Notes under the pieces: generated by a model
What the model saw: only the letters and a program-made list of their open reading frames with translations
Database searches by the model: none
Told to the model about the DNA's origin: nothing
Program-made: the position numbers and the translations under genes
NCBI RefSeq assembly: GCF_023065955.2
Contig: NW_026622974.1
Coordinates: 26,815,718 to 26,879,717, forward strand
Direction: 5' to 3'
DNA from: Ursus arctos
Lineage: Eukaryota; Chordata; Mammalia; Carnivora; Ursidae
DNA: 64,000 nucleotides
Shown: positions 20,547 to 33,698 of the stretch, one piece after another
Numbering within the stretch: the stretch's first letter is position 1
Layout: the number at the start of each line of letters is the position of its first letter

Positions 20547-23500
20547 TATAACCTTGAACTACATCAGGAAGGGACAGAAGATAAAATAAATCAGGTATCA
20601 CTGAAGAACCCTTAAACTAGTGATGGGGAGAACCACTTATCAAAAACCACCATGGTCTAGTTAAGTCATTCTAGTATAAAGCTGACAAGTTATCATTTCA
20701 TCAGCCACGTCGGAGGAGAACCTAAAATCTCCAATAATGTGACTTCTAATCTGACCTTCACAATAACTTACTCATCGGAAAGGGCTGACAACACCATCTC
20801 TGAACGCAGGTTCAGAGAAGATAAATGCCTCAATCACTGAGCTGCTCAATATGCTCAGTAAAACGGGTTCATTATGTTTCTCAGAGGAAGCCAGCATACA
20901 TGTAGAATATTACTGGTCGAAGATCACTTCCCCATTCCAAATTAATAAAAGGCTTTTGATCATTATGTTACCCATGAATTTTTAGTAGGTCCTAAATTAA
21001 CTCTATTAACATTGGTCTTACTATTGATCACAGTGGAGTTTTACCAGACATGCAGCCCCAGCATCATTACATCAGCACCCCGTACTACTGCAGTCCTGGC
21101 CCTGATCATGAATTTTCAAAATAGTAACTATTTGGCTATCTGCCTTTCATTGTGGTTTGTTGAGTCTAAACCATGTTAATCAATCTTATTGCTTCTCTGC
21201 CTTTAGCAATCTGTGTTTACAGTACTATGCCACCCTCAGAATTTTTTTATTACAAAAGATTTGCCTATATAAAGATTTTATAAACCTAGTAAAGATGGAT
21301 TTTCGTACAAAATAAAATTATCATAGAGACATATGTAAGAACGTTCACAAGTGCATTTATTAATATTTGATGCACTTAAAAAAACAGAGTGAGGGGGAAA
21401 GCATCTGTGGTGAGATGAACATATGTAGCAGTTTGTTCATTGCTTGTTTGAGTCTGTTGATCTGTCAATATATATACTGGCTAATTACTCAATTTATAAG
21501 CGTTAAATCTGAGGGATCTGCTAAGAGAAGTACAGTAAAACTGAATACGTTATTTAGTATCCAATAATAGAAGCTATTAAAATGTATAGAGAAAAATGTT
21601 CCTAACTCAGTGTTTAGTTTCCCTTGTTCGGTCATGGAAAAAACCACAGATATAAATTGTTTTAGTCAACAGTTAAGAATTTGCAACAAGGGCATAACGG
21701 AGAGGTGATGTTCTCATTTCTTATGAAAAATGCTTCCCGATGAATTTTGATGCTAATTTCCAGATATTCTGTGCACCGTGCACAGTTTTACAAAGAAATG
21801 GAAAAAGCAATGTGTGTGTTAGAAGCAGAATGAACAAGATATAGAAGGAAATGTTAAGAGCCATTTGGGACTTTTGGAGGAGAGGAAAAGTTGACATATG
21901 TTTACTTAGTATCACCTTTATTTAACAGAGAGATGGTATTGTAACTGACATAAGGAATGTGCTTCCTTTAAAAGTCTGCATGTGAACTGTAAGCTACCCA
22001 AGAGTTTGGTTTTCAAATGCAAACATAAGTATACACCAGCAACAACCCCATCTCCCCAAAGCATTATTCTATGTAAAGTTTCACTATATGCCTAGATACT
22101 TCTAGAAAAAGAAGTCCTTTTAGTTGCTTTTAAGCTTTATGTGATTATTTTGTGGCTTTTAAGCTTTATGTATTCGCCCAAAATGTTGCTCCTGTGAAAT
22201 TGTATTGTAATTATTCTAATAGAATGTGTGGCCACTTTTCAAGAAGCTCTATTAAACCAATTACTTATTAAAGCCTTTATTGGCTCTTTCCTCTTTACAA
22301 GTGGGAGGCAGTTGGAAGTATATCACTACCAGATGGAATGGGAAATATATGCCCAGCCTGGGTAATGCTACTCTGACATCAAGGGATAGAAAAATTTCCA
22401 GAAGACTCTCTAAAAGTAGAGAACAATGTTCACTCTGCTTGTTTTGTCTTTTTGATATTGGTCTTGTAGAGGACAGCATATGTAAGCAATATTTTCCAGA
22501 TTACTGCTCCTAAGCAAGCCACACGAACAGCACACATTAGTGTCAGGTCACCCTTCCCTCACTTGTAGAGGGACGTGTTGTTGACCCTGCTACCTCCCTT
22601 GCTACAGTCAAAATCTAGGAAAGAGCCCCACCTCTGCTCCCTGCCTTGGGCCTTTTTTCAGCTCTAACAGTACTGTTTCTGACTCACAGTGGCCAAGATG
22701 AGTGGCACAGGGGAGCCATCTTGTGCCCCTAGAGCCACTCCCCTGCGGCTCCCTCTGTCCGTATCACACGGCTGATCGCGGGTTGCATTGGATGCCAAGT
22801 TTTTTGAGGTAACTGTCAGCTTGTTTGTGTCACACTGTCTGATCCACCGCTCTGGGATGGAGCGTGGGCTTTGCCCTGTGGCTGCTTCACTGAAAGCCTG
22901 CTCTTGATATTATTCTAAAGTGAATTTGCACCCTTCAGAGATTGATTTACCATTCCTCCCTTCACATTTTAGGAGGTATCCCTCCTGTCTGTTCACAGGA
23001 GCTAGGCAGAACCCTCCTTCACCATCACCCTCAAAATATGAAGTGGCTGGTTTTCATGCTTCTACCTGGAAATTATTTTCCATTACTTTATGATTTCTTC
23101 CTGCAGCTCGTCAGTATCATAATCCCAGTAGGTCTTTATGTTTTTCTTATGGATTTCTTTCTTTCATTGGAAACTTAGAGATAAAGAAAAGTGAAGTTGA
23201 TTCAGCTCTCCAGGAATATAATATTAGCAAATAAGTGGAAAGGCGTGAGAAATAGGAAAGAGGTGGCACAGCGATGCTTTCTTTAGAGTTGACAGCTAAG
23301 ACTCACAGCCAGGCATAGAAGTGCTGGCTCATATCTGTTTGGGCCCTAAAACCCATGTGTCTTCCCTCTACCTAGTGTTCTGCTGTATGATTCAGATGTC
23401 CTCCAGAAGCTGTATTACAGATCATCCCCTTTTGTATTTTAAGTGTGAAGCAACTACTTTTCTGAATCTTGCAAAAGTCTCTAATTGGCATACTGGGAGT

Positions 23501-23635
23501 GACTCAGTGTTGCTTCATAATCTGAATTTTAACGCCAATAGAGAAGGTTTTGTCGGGTTTAATAAGTCTTTGCCATTTTCTATTATAGTATACTTTGCTG
23601 GCTTCACTTATTTGCATAATCTGAGTTTTGAGCCC
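20547..23635. other. Unique DNA; GC-richer patch at 22540-22900
   Basis: No gene is recognised. Two features stand out. A 17-bp direct repeat, gcttttaagctttatgt, occurs at 22126-22142 and 22155-22171. A GC-richer block at about 22540-22900 contains several CpGs (for example ggctgatcgcgggttgcatt) in otherwise AT-rich sequence. Frames such as 22942-23178 and 23321-23641 show no family resemblance. Confidence 0.5.
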
Positions 23636-23639
23636 CTAT

Positions 23640-23757
23640 AGACTATGTCCCATGAAATTCTCAATTGCTTTTTTCACTACAGAACCACTAGTGTGTTAGC
23701 ATAGTGCACAGCACATAAGAGGTACTCAGTAAGTAAGAAATGATAAATGAATGGGTG
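23640..23757 (+). repeat. L2 3'-end fragment
   Basis: 'agcatagtgcacagcacata', 'agaggtactcagtaagtaag' and 'gataaatgaatgggtgaa' match the L2 3' terminus (gtgcctggcacatagtaggtgctcaataaatatttgttgaatgaatg). Confidence 0.6.
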
Positions 23758-23939
23758 AAATCTTTTATTTGAAAAAAATGTGTGTGCAGGTAAAGAAAGA
23801 GATGTAAAAACAATATAAAATATAATAAATATAAAATAGACTGCAATAATAAACTATGCTAAGATCTGACTGTGTAGTAATATACACATCAGATTATCAT
23901 GCTTCCCCAAAGCTGATACATTCCTGAGTCACACTTTGC

Positions 23940-24455
23940 TCCCAAAATTTAGTCCATCCCTGAACATCATCATGTTCCCCTATCCTGGCTCTGTTAGGTG
24001 TCTCTTATGCTCCCTCACTACCCTGTTCTTTAATATATATATAATTTTATTTATTCATTTGTGAGAGAGAGAGAGACAGACAGACAGACAGAGAGCACAA
24101 GCAAGGGGAGTGGCAGAGGGAGAGGGAGAAGGAGGCTCCCCGCTGAACTGGGAGCTTGACATGGGTCTCAGTCCCAGGACACTGAGATCATGACCTGAGC
24201 CAAAGGCAGACACTTAACTATCTGAGCCACCCAGGCACCCCCCTCAGTACCCTGTTCTTAAGGCTTTTATTACATGGGATGTACTATATTCACCTACTTA
24301 CTTACCTGGAATCCTTACTAGTCTGTATCCTACTTGAGTGCAGGGTGTCCTAATTGTAGCTCTATCTGTAGCACCCAACGAATGCCTAATGGCCTAACAC
24401 CTGGTAGGTTGTTAATTAATACTTACTGGATGAACGCTTGATTGATAGTCTTTCA
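23940..24455 (+). repeat. L2 remnant, split by a SINEC
   Basis: The L2 3' region reads 'tctcttatgctccctcacta' and 'ccctgttctt' before the SINEC. After it come 'gagtgcagggtgtcctaatt', 'gtagcacccaacgaatgcct', 'taacacctggtaggttgtta' and 'attaatacttactggatgaa'. The SINEC insertion explains the gap in the middle. Confidence 0.65.
24012..24259 (-). mobile_element. SINEC, antisense, with target duplications
   Basis: The body at about 24031-24240 has (ta)n/ttta tail remnants, (ga)n(caga)n, cagtcccaggacactgagat and ends ctgagccacccaggcaccc. Repeats ccctcactaccctgttctt (24012-24030) and ccctcagtaccctgttctt (24241-24259) are 19 bp with one mismatch. Confidence 0.94.
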
Positions 24456-27315
24456 GGGTTTTCGTCTCCATTTAATTTTTTTTTACCTTTATAATAACTT
24501 TAAAAAATTGAGAGAGATCAGTCAAAATCACATTCAAATAAAAATATTCTAGGAAAAATGTCTGTTTTCTAGTAGTTTGAAATTATTTCTGTCACCTCTA
24601 AAACAGTGAAAGATGAAGTTGAGCATGTCTGTTTTTATGTGGCAAGAGAAGAGGGAGCAGGAGAAAGAACTGCCTTGAGCAGAGGATTTGAATTTGTATT
24701 TCCCAGACTGTTGGTTGTATCTCAGGGGTAACTTCTCAGCTTCAGGTCTGTGAGATGTAAGGTTCTCTCAAGAGAGATATAGAACAAAGAAACCTCATCT
24801 TCAATGACAGCCTGCACCATCCCCCAGAAAGCTTTTCTCCAGGACAAGACCTGAATAGGATGGCTCCCTTACTCCGAGTAGTCCTTAGCTATGTATGTCC
24901 TGGTAGAAGAAATTTTATATTTCCTAGTGGATTTATCAAAGCAAAACTTCAAGAGGGATAGGTTTGCTTTGTTTGTTTGTTTGTTTTTTGTTAATTCTAA
25001 CAGATTTTCTTTCTGCTACATTATCAACTTTTTATTTTGCCTATCTGATTGGAATTCCAGATATCCCTTTGCGCTTAAACAGCATCCTTGGGAAAAGACC
25101 GACATTCCCATGTCTGAATTCCTACAAACCCTGCTGCTTGCAACTCAGCCAAATTGTAGTCTGCAGTTTCTCCCAATAGAGATATTAGGGAAGACACAAG
25201 ATAGCTCAAGAGACCTGCTGAAATAGTGTTGTCAACTTATCTTTATGTCTGTTGAGGTGCTAAGTTAAAAGCTCCACATTTCATTGTAGTCTCCAGTAAC
25301 GATTATGTTATGGAATAAGAAAGAGGATGGACTGATGAGAAGATAGGAGAAAGGAGGATTTTGCAATATTTAAAGTGAAGCAAGATGTAAATGAAGACCA
25401 ATGCTATGGAAATGGAGAGACATTAGAGAGACATTGAAGAGACATCTGAACTTGGGACTAAATTGCTTTTACTAACCACTGAGCAAATTCAGGTCTTTGT
25501 TATATGTCTTCAAAACCAATTTAAGAATCTGGAGATTCACATGGTTCAATCTCAGGGCAATGTTTAGATCAAAGAAAGATTGAAGCAGCCAGCAAAAATT
25601 TCTTTAATTGGTATTTGCTTAATCTTTACTCACCTTTTTCTAAAACTTAAAAGAAAACACCTTTTTAACTCTGTATAGAGTTAAAGTAGCATTTGTTTTA
25701 AATCCCACATCTCTCCTGCCCCCTTCCCTCACACCTTGTTGCCCTGCTCTAGTATCCTTCTCCCAGTTCCCCCAAATCCCTTTCCTGCATCTCTCTTTTC
25801 CCAGCCCTGGTCTACTCCTTGATCTTCGTAACCCTTTGTTTCTTATCTCTCTGGTTCTGTCTTCTCCTTGTTATCTTTGCCTTTTATCACATGATTCCAA
25901 AACGCTAGTTGGGCATCTTTAGATCATTTCTCAGAAATTGGAGGAAGGAGAATCACTGATGGGCAAAGCCAAAACTTCCTTTTGCAGGTAGATTGAAAAA
26001 GCAGGAGTGGTTTCAGAACTTTTGTCCTAACAAGACAATCAGTTCTTACTGCCTTTCAGTTTCTTCAAAGTCAGGTAGTGCAAAATGGGAAAAGGTGGTG
26101 AGAGAGAAGCACAAACAAAATTACTCAGATGGCTAGTGTAACTAAGTGGATTATGCTAGTAAATGAAGTAAATATGGTTCATAGTTCTCCAACTTACACC
26201 TGGGATTGTCAACAAGGAAGATCCTGAATATTTTGGCTCTAGGTCCTTGAACTAAGAACTATTAGAACCCATCACAGTCCCTTTGTCTTTGAAAGTATGA
26301 GCTTGCATACTTTCTTTAGTGACCATTACATTTCTCTCACTGTGGCTAGATGGATAAACTTTCTTGGCATGGTGTTCAGCATCATTGTTTAAGCTATCTG
26401 TGGATACTCTAAATCCAGGATTGAATTTTCACTGCCTGGGTTGTTGGTAAGAGTGTAGATTAGTGCACAATCTTATTATCTTTCTCCCTATTTTTGCCCT
26501 AACTTGAATCTGAAAGTGGTACAATTATCTATACCTTTGGTTGTATGCTGTGTACGTACATGTGTGTATGTATTTCAAGAGCTTAGTCAACATAAAAGAC
26601 TTGTAATTGTTGCTTCATCTTCAAAACTTTTGATGATCACAGAACACTTTTGAGTTGAACTTCTCTCCTTCGAGGCCAGCACATTTGAACTTCAATAACT
26701 GTAACTAGGCTTGCATTGCTCTTCAGCATGGCAGATTTGAAATCCTTTGATGTCTCTTTATAATTTCTAATGTCAGACAAAAGTCTATGAAGATACCTAG
26801 AAATCACATTTCCTTTACTCTTGAAAATTTTATTAGGTTTTTCCAAGTTTACGGAAAGTTTCTTCATGACCACCACACTTTATCAGATTAGCCTTGACAT
26901 CTTTGTTAACAGGACACCAATTGTTTTGCTGATTTTTGTATTTTCAAAACTACCTTCTCTTATGATGAAAACATCTTCCCTCTGTGATAGTGTCTGAAAT
27001 TTATGCTGTCCCCAGCTTGCCAATTTCAGGCCTAGATGTAAGAGTTGGGTTTAGGATAATGATCATTTCACACTTTGCATCCTACCATATTCGTACAGGT
27101 CTCTTACTAATTAATCTCAAATCTTGATCCTGGCTTATGTTTGGCTTATTTGTGATTAAACTAAACTTAAATCAAATTTTGAACACTCATCAATTTCATG
27201 AAAGCAATTGCTACTAAAATGACATGTTTTTATAATTTTGGACTAACACATACTCAATTGTGGGAAATAGGAAACCCCCAAAGATCACATTAGAAAAAAA
27301 ATCATCCCTATTAAC
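24456..27315. other. Unique DNA, no gene recognised
   Basis: Contains a pyrimidine-rich stretch at about 25705-25890 and AT-rich DNA elsewhere. A 79-codon minus-strand frame at 26637-26876 is rich in K, S and N with no recognised domain. Extending it upstream meets two adjacent stop codons within a few codons of the start. Confidence 0.5.
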
Positions 27316-27319
27316 AGTA

Positions 27320-27512
27320 AGTACTTAAATAAAGCTCATTATGTACCAGGGATATTTTAGGCACCGTATATTTATTAACTTACTTAACTTCCACAAAAAT
27401 CCTAGGAAATAGACATAGGCATTTACATGGTCCTAGAGAAACAAAGCAAAACTCATACTTTCCAAAATTACATACTAAAAATCACAGAGTTTATTGGCGA
27501 AACAGAGTTAGG
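27320..27512 (-). repeat. MIR-type SINE, antisense
   Basis: 'cattatgtaccagggatatt', 'taggcaccgtatatttatta', 'cctaggaaatagacatagg' and 'aatcacagagtttattggc' follow the antisense MIR/MIR3 order (ctactatgtgccaggcactg ... gaggtaggtattatt ... ggtcacacagctagtaagtggc). Confidence 0.5.
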
Positions 27513-27789
27513 GCAGTTAAACCTTAGGTTTCGTAGCACTATGTACCGTAACACTAAGAGAAACATTAATTGATACTTTCAAAGACAACTTTGACAGCTG
27601 GAAAGGCACTTCAGGAGATGCAGGAGGCTCTCTCTGGGGTGGGGAATGCTGGCTTTTAGGCACTGGCAACGCAGATGAGCATGAATCTGAGATAGTATGG
27701 TGGCATTTAACGTGGGCACAGTAGGAAGTGTAACCTAACAAGAGCCAAAAACCATGCAAGACTGGAGGTCTGCTAATGAAATCAGCTGG

Positions 27790-28388
27790 GCTCGGAGTTT
27801 TCTTTATGGGAAACTTTGAGATAATTAATTTAATCTCTTTACTTTTTATAGATTTATTCAGTTTTTCTATTTTTTTTTTTTTGAGTCAATGATAGTTTGT
27901 GTCTTTCTAGGGATTTGTCCATTTCATCTAGGGTATCTAATTTTCTGGCATACAGTTTTTCATAGAATAATACCCTTATCGTACTTTTTATTTTTGGAAG
28001 ATTGATAGTAAAGTCACCTATTTTATTTCTGATTTTAGTAATTTAATCTCTATTTTTTTCCTTTGTTATCCTAACTAAAGGTGAGTTTTTTTCTTTTTAA
28101 AATACCAAGTTGCATAAATTTTGTCTATTTTTTTTTTCTATTCTCTATTTCATTTATATCCACTCTAATCTTTATTACTTCCCTCTTTCTGTTTGCTTGG
28201 GTTTAATTTGCTCTTCTTTTCCTAGTTTCTTTGAGGAGAAAGTTCTATCGATTTGACTTTTATCTTCCTTTTAATATGAGGATTTATAGCTATAAATTAC
28301 CTCTGTACACTGCTTTTTTTCTGCATCTCTTAAGTTTTGATATGTTGTAGTTTCATTTTCACTCATCTCAAACTAGCTTAAAACTATG
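27790..28388 (-). mobile_element. Old L1 ORF2 fragment, antisense
   Basis: 'agggatttgtccatttcatc', 'tctattctctatttcattta', 'tctaatctttattacttccc', 'tttgctcttcttttcctagt', 'ataaattacctctgtacact' and 'taagttttgatatgttgtag' are the antisense of the linker between L1 ORF2 endonuclease and reverse transcriptase. It is decayed and has no coding capacity. Confidence 0.8.
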
Positions 28389-28394
28389 TCCACA

Positions 28395-29441
28395 CCAAAA
28401 CCTGGATACAAATATCTATGACAGCTTTATTCATAATTGTTGAAAACTTGGAAGCAACCAAGATGTCCTTCAGTAGGTGAATAGATAAATAAACTGGTAT
28501 ATCCATACAATGGAATACTACTGGGGGAGTTTTTTCAATGACTAAAAAGTCAAGTCACTGTAAAAAATATGTATGATTCTAACCATGTGACATTCTGAAA
28601 AAGGCAAAGTTAGGAGGGTAAAAGATCAGTGGTTCCTAGGAGTTCAGAGGAAGGCAGAAGGGTTAAACAGATGAAGCACAGGGAATTTTTTTAGGGCAGT
28701 AAAATTTTTCTGTAGGAAACTCTAATAGTGGATACATGACACAATGCATTTGTCAAAACACGAAGAATGAATTTGAATATATGCAAATTAAAAACCATTT
28801 TTGAGTTCAGAGAACCTGAAATGGAATTCAAAAGTGACAAAACAATCTCATTGTATTATAAATATATGAAATAATGTTACTGAAAGAGAAGGGAGGAAGG
28901 GGAAAGGTGTTTTACTTGAGATGCCAAAATCGTTTTCCATGGGGGTATGGGTTAATAATTCTGATACTCTATAGATGTACCCTGGAATTGAACAATTAAG
29001 GAAACAGATGGTGGGACGTTGGAACCAGGTTTCTCACTGTTAGAATGGGATGTTACATATAATCAAGAGAAGAAGGCTAGAATGATCCATTTAGTAATGA
29101 ATCAGAGTTAGAAACATTAGTATGAATTCATTTTTAGCTTAATATACTGGTAAATTGTTATGTATAGAAAAATTTATAGGTGTATACACATTGGTTAGTA
29201 TACACACACATATTTGTTGTGCTGCCAGCTGAAAGAGCCTAGAAATAACAACACCCCAGTAACAATAGTCATACCTAACACCCATATCTTGATTTCTAGT
29301 ACATTCTCCAATAAAAGGATAGAGGACTCCATGGAGAAATAACTGATTCTTGGACTGGGATAGGGAATATGCAACATGATCCTGAGGTATCTTGAAATAT
29401 CAGAATGTTAGGAAATCCTCAAAAAAAAAATCTCACAATGA
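28395..29441 (+). mobile_element. L1ME-type 3' region, sense
   Basis: 'aacctggatacaaatatcta', 'gctttattcataattgttga', 'ggtgaatagataaataaact', 'tccatacaatggaatactac' and 'gatcagtggttcctaggagt' are the sense 3' end of ORF2 and 3' UTR of an old L1. The part after 28800 looks like L1ME 3' UTR and resumes after the MLT1 LTR. Confidence 0.7.
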
Positions 29442-29882
29442 TGATGGGGTAGTGAGTGTCCTTCCAAAATTCATATTCATACAGAACTTAAAAATGTGAC
29501 CTTATTTGGAAATAGTGTTTGCAGATCTGAAAATACTTAAGATGAGGTCATTCTATAATAGGTTGAGCTCTAAGTCCAATGACTGATGTCCTTATAAGAA
29601 GAAGACAAGGCACCCAGAGATACAGAGAGGAAAATGCTATGTGAAACAGAGACAAAAATGGTAGTGATCAGTCTACAAGCTAAGGAATGCCAAGGATTGT
29701 CAGCAAGCACCAGAAGCTGGTAGGCACAGGAGGACTCTTCCGTTCAGTCTTCAAAGGGATCATGCCATGCTAATACCTTAATTTCAGACCTTTGGCTTCC
29801 AGACTGTGAGAGAATACAGTTCTGTTATTTTAAATTACCAAGCTTTTGGCACTTTGTTACAGCAGCTCTAGAAAACTAACAC
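29442..29882 (+). mobile_element. MLT1-type solo LTR (MaLR, ERVL class)
   Basis: Blocks in MLT1 order are 'ccttccaaaattcatattca', 'gatgaggtcattctataata', 'gatgtccttataagaagaag', 'cttggcttccagactgtga' equivalent at 29783, 'gagagaatacagttctgtta' and 'cagctctagaaaactaacac'. It begins tgatggggtag and ends ctaaca. No internal sequence or second LTR is present, so it is a solo LTR. It sits inside L1ME sequence. Confidence 0.75.
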
Positions 29883-30525
29883 AGGGGGTATGTGAAAGAA
29901 GTCTGAAAGAGGTCCCAATGGCAAAAGCAGGAAAAATTTTAAGCAACAAAACAAAATAGTATTGGATTATAATCCAAAATATACATATCCATAGGTTCAT
30001 TCTGATATAAATTACTAACTGAATAAGTAAATATATGGGGAAAAGAGGTAAATCTTCCATGAAGGATTCCAAATAATTTACTTTACTTTCAAGGAGCTGG
30101 GGCAAAATTCACAATCCTTAAATGTGGCTATGCATAGTGATTTATTTCAAAGAGTACAGTATGGAAGACAGGGATTATAACTTTACAATGGAAAAATCAG
30201 ATAAACATTATTTCAGCCAAGCAGTTAAGTATATCAACAATAAAAATAAGTCATGTTGGTGGTATGTACCTTTGATATGATGAAAATGATATTTTCCCTC
30301 TATAATCTTCCTCCTAAGAACCCATAAATTTGGTCTAATCATGAGAAAACATTAGACAAATCCAGTTGAGGGACATTTTACAAAATACCTGATCAATACT
30401 CTTCAAAACTTTCAAGGTCATCAAAAACAAGAGAATTCTGAGAAACAGTCACAGTCTCGAGGTATGAAGTCATAATGACTAAATGTGATGTGGTATCAAA
30501 ACCTATTAATAAAAGCTCTTTTATC
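29883..30525 (+). mobile_element. L1ME 3' UTR, continuation after MLT1
   Basis: 'attggattataatccaaaat', 'aactgaataagtaaatatat', 'aaagagtacagtatggaaga', 'aataagtcatgttggtggta', 'aatcatgagaaaacattaga', 'acaaaatacctgatcaatac' and 'ctttcaaggtcatcaaaaac' match the L1ME 3' UTR closely enough to be recognised at once. Confidence 0.75.
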
Positions 30526-30710
30526 TGAAAAATGTATTTATCTTTACTTCATTTTTAAAAGATATTTTTGCTGGATATAGAAATATATGTTGACCAGTTT
30601 TTCTTACAGACATTAAAGCAGTCTCATTTTCTTCCAGATTGCATTATTTTTGAGAGGTCTATTGTCATTTGAACCTCTGTTCCACTGTGTTATTACTTCT
30701 GGTTGCTTTT

Positions 30711-33698
30711 TTTATATATTTATAATTCTCTTGGTTTTTTAAAATTGAAATATAATTAACACAACATTATATTAGTCTCCAGTATACATCATGATTTGAT
30801 GTTTGTATATTTTACAAAACGATTGCCATAATAAGTCTAGTTAACACTCATTACCATACATAGTTAATAATTTTTTTGGTGATAAGAACTATTAAGATTT
30901 ACTCTCTTAGCAACTTTCAAATATGCAATACAGTATTATTAACTATAGTCAACCTGCTGAACATTACATCCTCATGACTTATTTATTTTATACCCAGAAG
31001 TTTTATAATGTTTTATCCCCTCCACACATTTCATCCTCCCTTCCCACCTGGAAACCACCAATCTGTTAAGTCTATTCTCTGTATCTATAAGCTCATTTTT
31101 GTTTGTTTTTAAATTCTACATATAAGTAAGTTCATAAAATATGTTTTTTGTTTTCATCTGACTTATTTCACTTACTATAATACCCTCAAGACTCATCCAT
31201 GTTGTTGCAGATGGCAAAATTGCTTTTTTGTGGCTAAATAATATTCTGTTGTATAAACATACCACAACTTCTTTATCCATTCACCCTTCAGTGGACATTT
31301 AGGTTACTTCCATGTCTCGGATATTATAATAATGCTGTAATGAATGTAAAGGTGCATACATCTTTTTGAGTCCGTGTTTTTGTTTTCTTTTTTGTTTGTT
31401 TTCTTTTTATTTTGTTAAGTTTTTATTTTAATTCTGGTATAGTTAACATATAATCTTATATTAGTTTTAGGTGTACAATATAGTGATTCAACATTCAACA
31501 ATATAATGATTCCATATATCACCCAGTGCTCATCACAACAAGTGCATTCCTTAATCCCCATCACCTATTTCCCTCATCCCCCCACCCATCTCCCTTCTGG
31601 TAACCATCAGTTTATTCTCTATAGTTAAGAGTCTGTTTCTTGGTTTGTCTCTCTCTCTTTTTATTTTTTCCTTTGCTCATTTGTTTTGTTTCTTAAATTC
31701 CACATATGAGTGAAATCGTATGGTATTTCTTTCTCTGACTGACTTATTTTGCTTAGCATTATACTCTCTAGCACCATCCATGTCATTGCAAATGGCAAGA
31801 TTTCATTCTTCTTCATCACGAATAATATTCCATTATGTATATATACCACATCTTCTTTATCCATTCATCTATCTATGGACACTTGGGTTGCTTCCATAAT
31901 TTGGCTATTGTAAATAATGCTGCTATAAATATACAGGTGCATTTATCTCTTTGAATTAGTGTTTTTGTATTTTGGGGGTAAATACCCAGTAGTGTGATTA
32001 CTGGATCATAGGGTACTCCTATTTTTAACTTTTTGAGGAGCTTCCATCTTGTTTTCCAGAGTGGCTGTATCAGTTTACATTCCCACCAGGAGTGCAAGAG
32101 GTTTCCTTTTTTCTCCATGTCCTCACCAACACTAGTTTCTTGTGTTTTTGATTTTAGCTATTCTGACTGGTGTGAGGTAATATCTCATTGTACTTTTGAC
32201 TTGCATTTCCCTGATCATTGGTGATGTTGAGCATCTTTTCATGTGTCTGTTGGCCATCTCTATGTCTTCTTTGGAGAAATGCCTGTTCATGTCTTCTGCC
32301 CATTTTTAATTGGATTATTTGTTTTTAGGATGTTTAATTATATGAACTGCTCATGTATTTTGGATACTAACCCTTATGATCATTTCAATAGCAATAGCAT
32401 TTAACAAAAGTACAACATCCATTCATGATGAAAACTCTTTAACAAAGTAGGTTTAGAGAGAACATACCTCAACATAATAAAGGCCATATATGAAAAACCC
32501 ACAGCAAATAAGACAAGGATGTCCACTTTTCTTCAACTCTTAACACTTTTATTCAACTTAGTACTGGAAATCCTAGCCACAGCAATCAGACAACAAAAAG
32601 AAATAAAAGTCATCCAAATAGCAAGGAAGAGGTAAAACTTTCACTATTTGCTGATGACATTATACTATATATATAGAAACCCTGAAGACTCCAGCAAAAA
32701 ACTACTAGAACTGATAAATGAATTCACTAAAGTCTCAGAATACAAAATCAACATACAGAAATCTGTTGCATTTCTATATACTAATAATGAAGCAGCATAA
32801 AGAGAAATTTAAAAAACTATTTATCCATTTACAATTGCACTGAAAATAATAAGACACCTAGGAATAAACTTAATGAAAGAGGTGAAAGAACTATACTCTG
32901 GAAACTATAAAACGTTGATGAAGGAAATTGAAGAAGACACAAAGAAATGGAAAGACTTTCCTTGCTCATGGATCGAAAGAACAAATACTGTTAAAATGTC
33001 TATACCACACGAAGCAATCTACAGATTTAATGCAATCCCTATCAAAATACCATCAGCATTTTTCACAGAACCAGAACAGACAATCCTAAAATTTTTATGG
33101 AACCACAGAAGACCCAGAATAGCCAAAGAAATCTTGAAAAAGAAAAAACTGAAGGTATCATAATTCCAGGCTTCAAGGAATACTACAGAGCTATACTAAT
33201 CAAAACAGTATGTTACTGGCACAAAATAGACACATAGATCAATAGAACAGAATAGAAAACCCAGAAGTAAACCCACAATTATATGATCAGTTAATCTTTG
33301 ACAAAGACGGCAAGAATATGCAATGGGAAAAAGACATTCAGCAAATGGTGTTGAGAAAACTAGACAGCTACATGCAGAAGAATGAAATTGGACCACTTTA
33401 ATAAACACCGTACACAAAAATAAATTCAAAATGGATTAAAGACCTAAATGTGAGACCTCATGAAACCATAAAAATTCTAGACGAGAACACAGGCAGTCAC
33501 TTCTCTGACATTGGCCATAGCAATATTTTTCTAGATACGTCTTCTGAGGCAAGGGAAACAAAAGCAAAAATAAACTATTGGGACTACATCAAAATAAAAA
33601 GCTTCTGCACAGCGAAGGAAACAATCAACAAAACCTAAAGGCAACCTACTGATTGGGAGAAGATATTTGCAAATGACATAGTTGATAAAGGGTTAGTA
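30711..33698 (-). mobile_element. Composite L1: 5'-inverted carnivoran L1 plus older L1 3' tail
   Basis: Three blocks make one 2.99-kb insertion. From 30711 to about 31388 there is an antisense, older L1MA-like 3' end starting at a T-rich tail. From about 31389 to 32375 there is an antisense younger carnivoran L1 3' end with its own A-rich junction. From about 32377 to 33698 ORF2 sequence of the same younger type is in the plus direction. Both younger blocks meet at the same L1 position (gggttagtatc occurs at the end of each), which is the twin-priming pattern. An exact 13-bp repeat, tctggttgctttt, flanks the whole at 30698-30710 and 33699-33711. Confidence 0.8.
32377..33698 (+). pseudogene. 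Inverted L1 ORF2 reverse-transcriptase segment, decayed
   Basis: In plus orientation, this is L1 ORF2 from the reverse-transcriptase palm to past the thumb. The codons for the catalytic-site signature LFADD are at 32644-32658 (ctatttgctgatgac). Two longer open pieces remain (32873-33163 and 33450-33638), separated by stops and frameshifts. It was carried in by the twin-primed insertion and has neither start nor endonuclease domain, so it is inert. Confidence 0.8.

Noticed and set aside
26637..26876. 79-codon minus-strand frame possibly from a domesticated transposase
   Set aside because: No zinc-finger, DDE or hAT dimerisation motif is visible, and two tandem stops lie just upstream.
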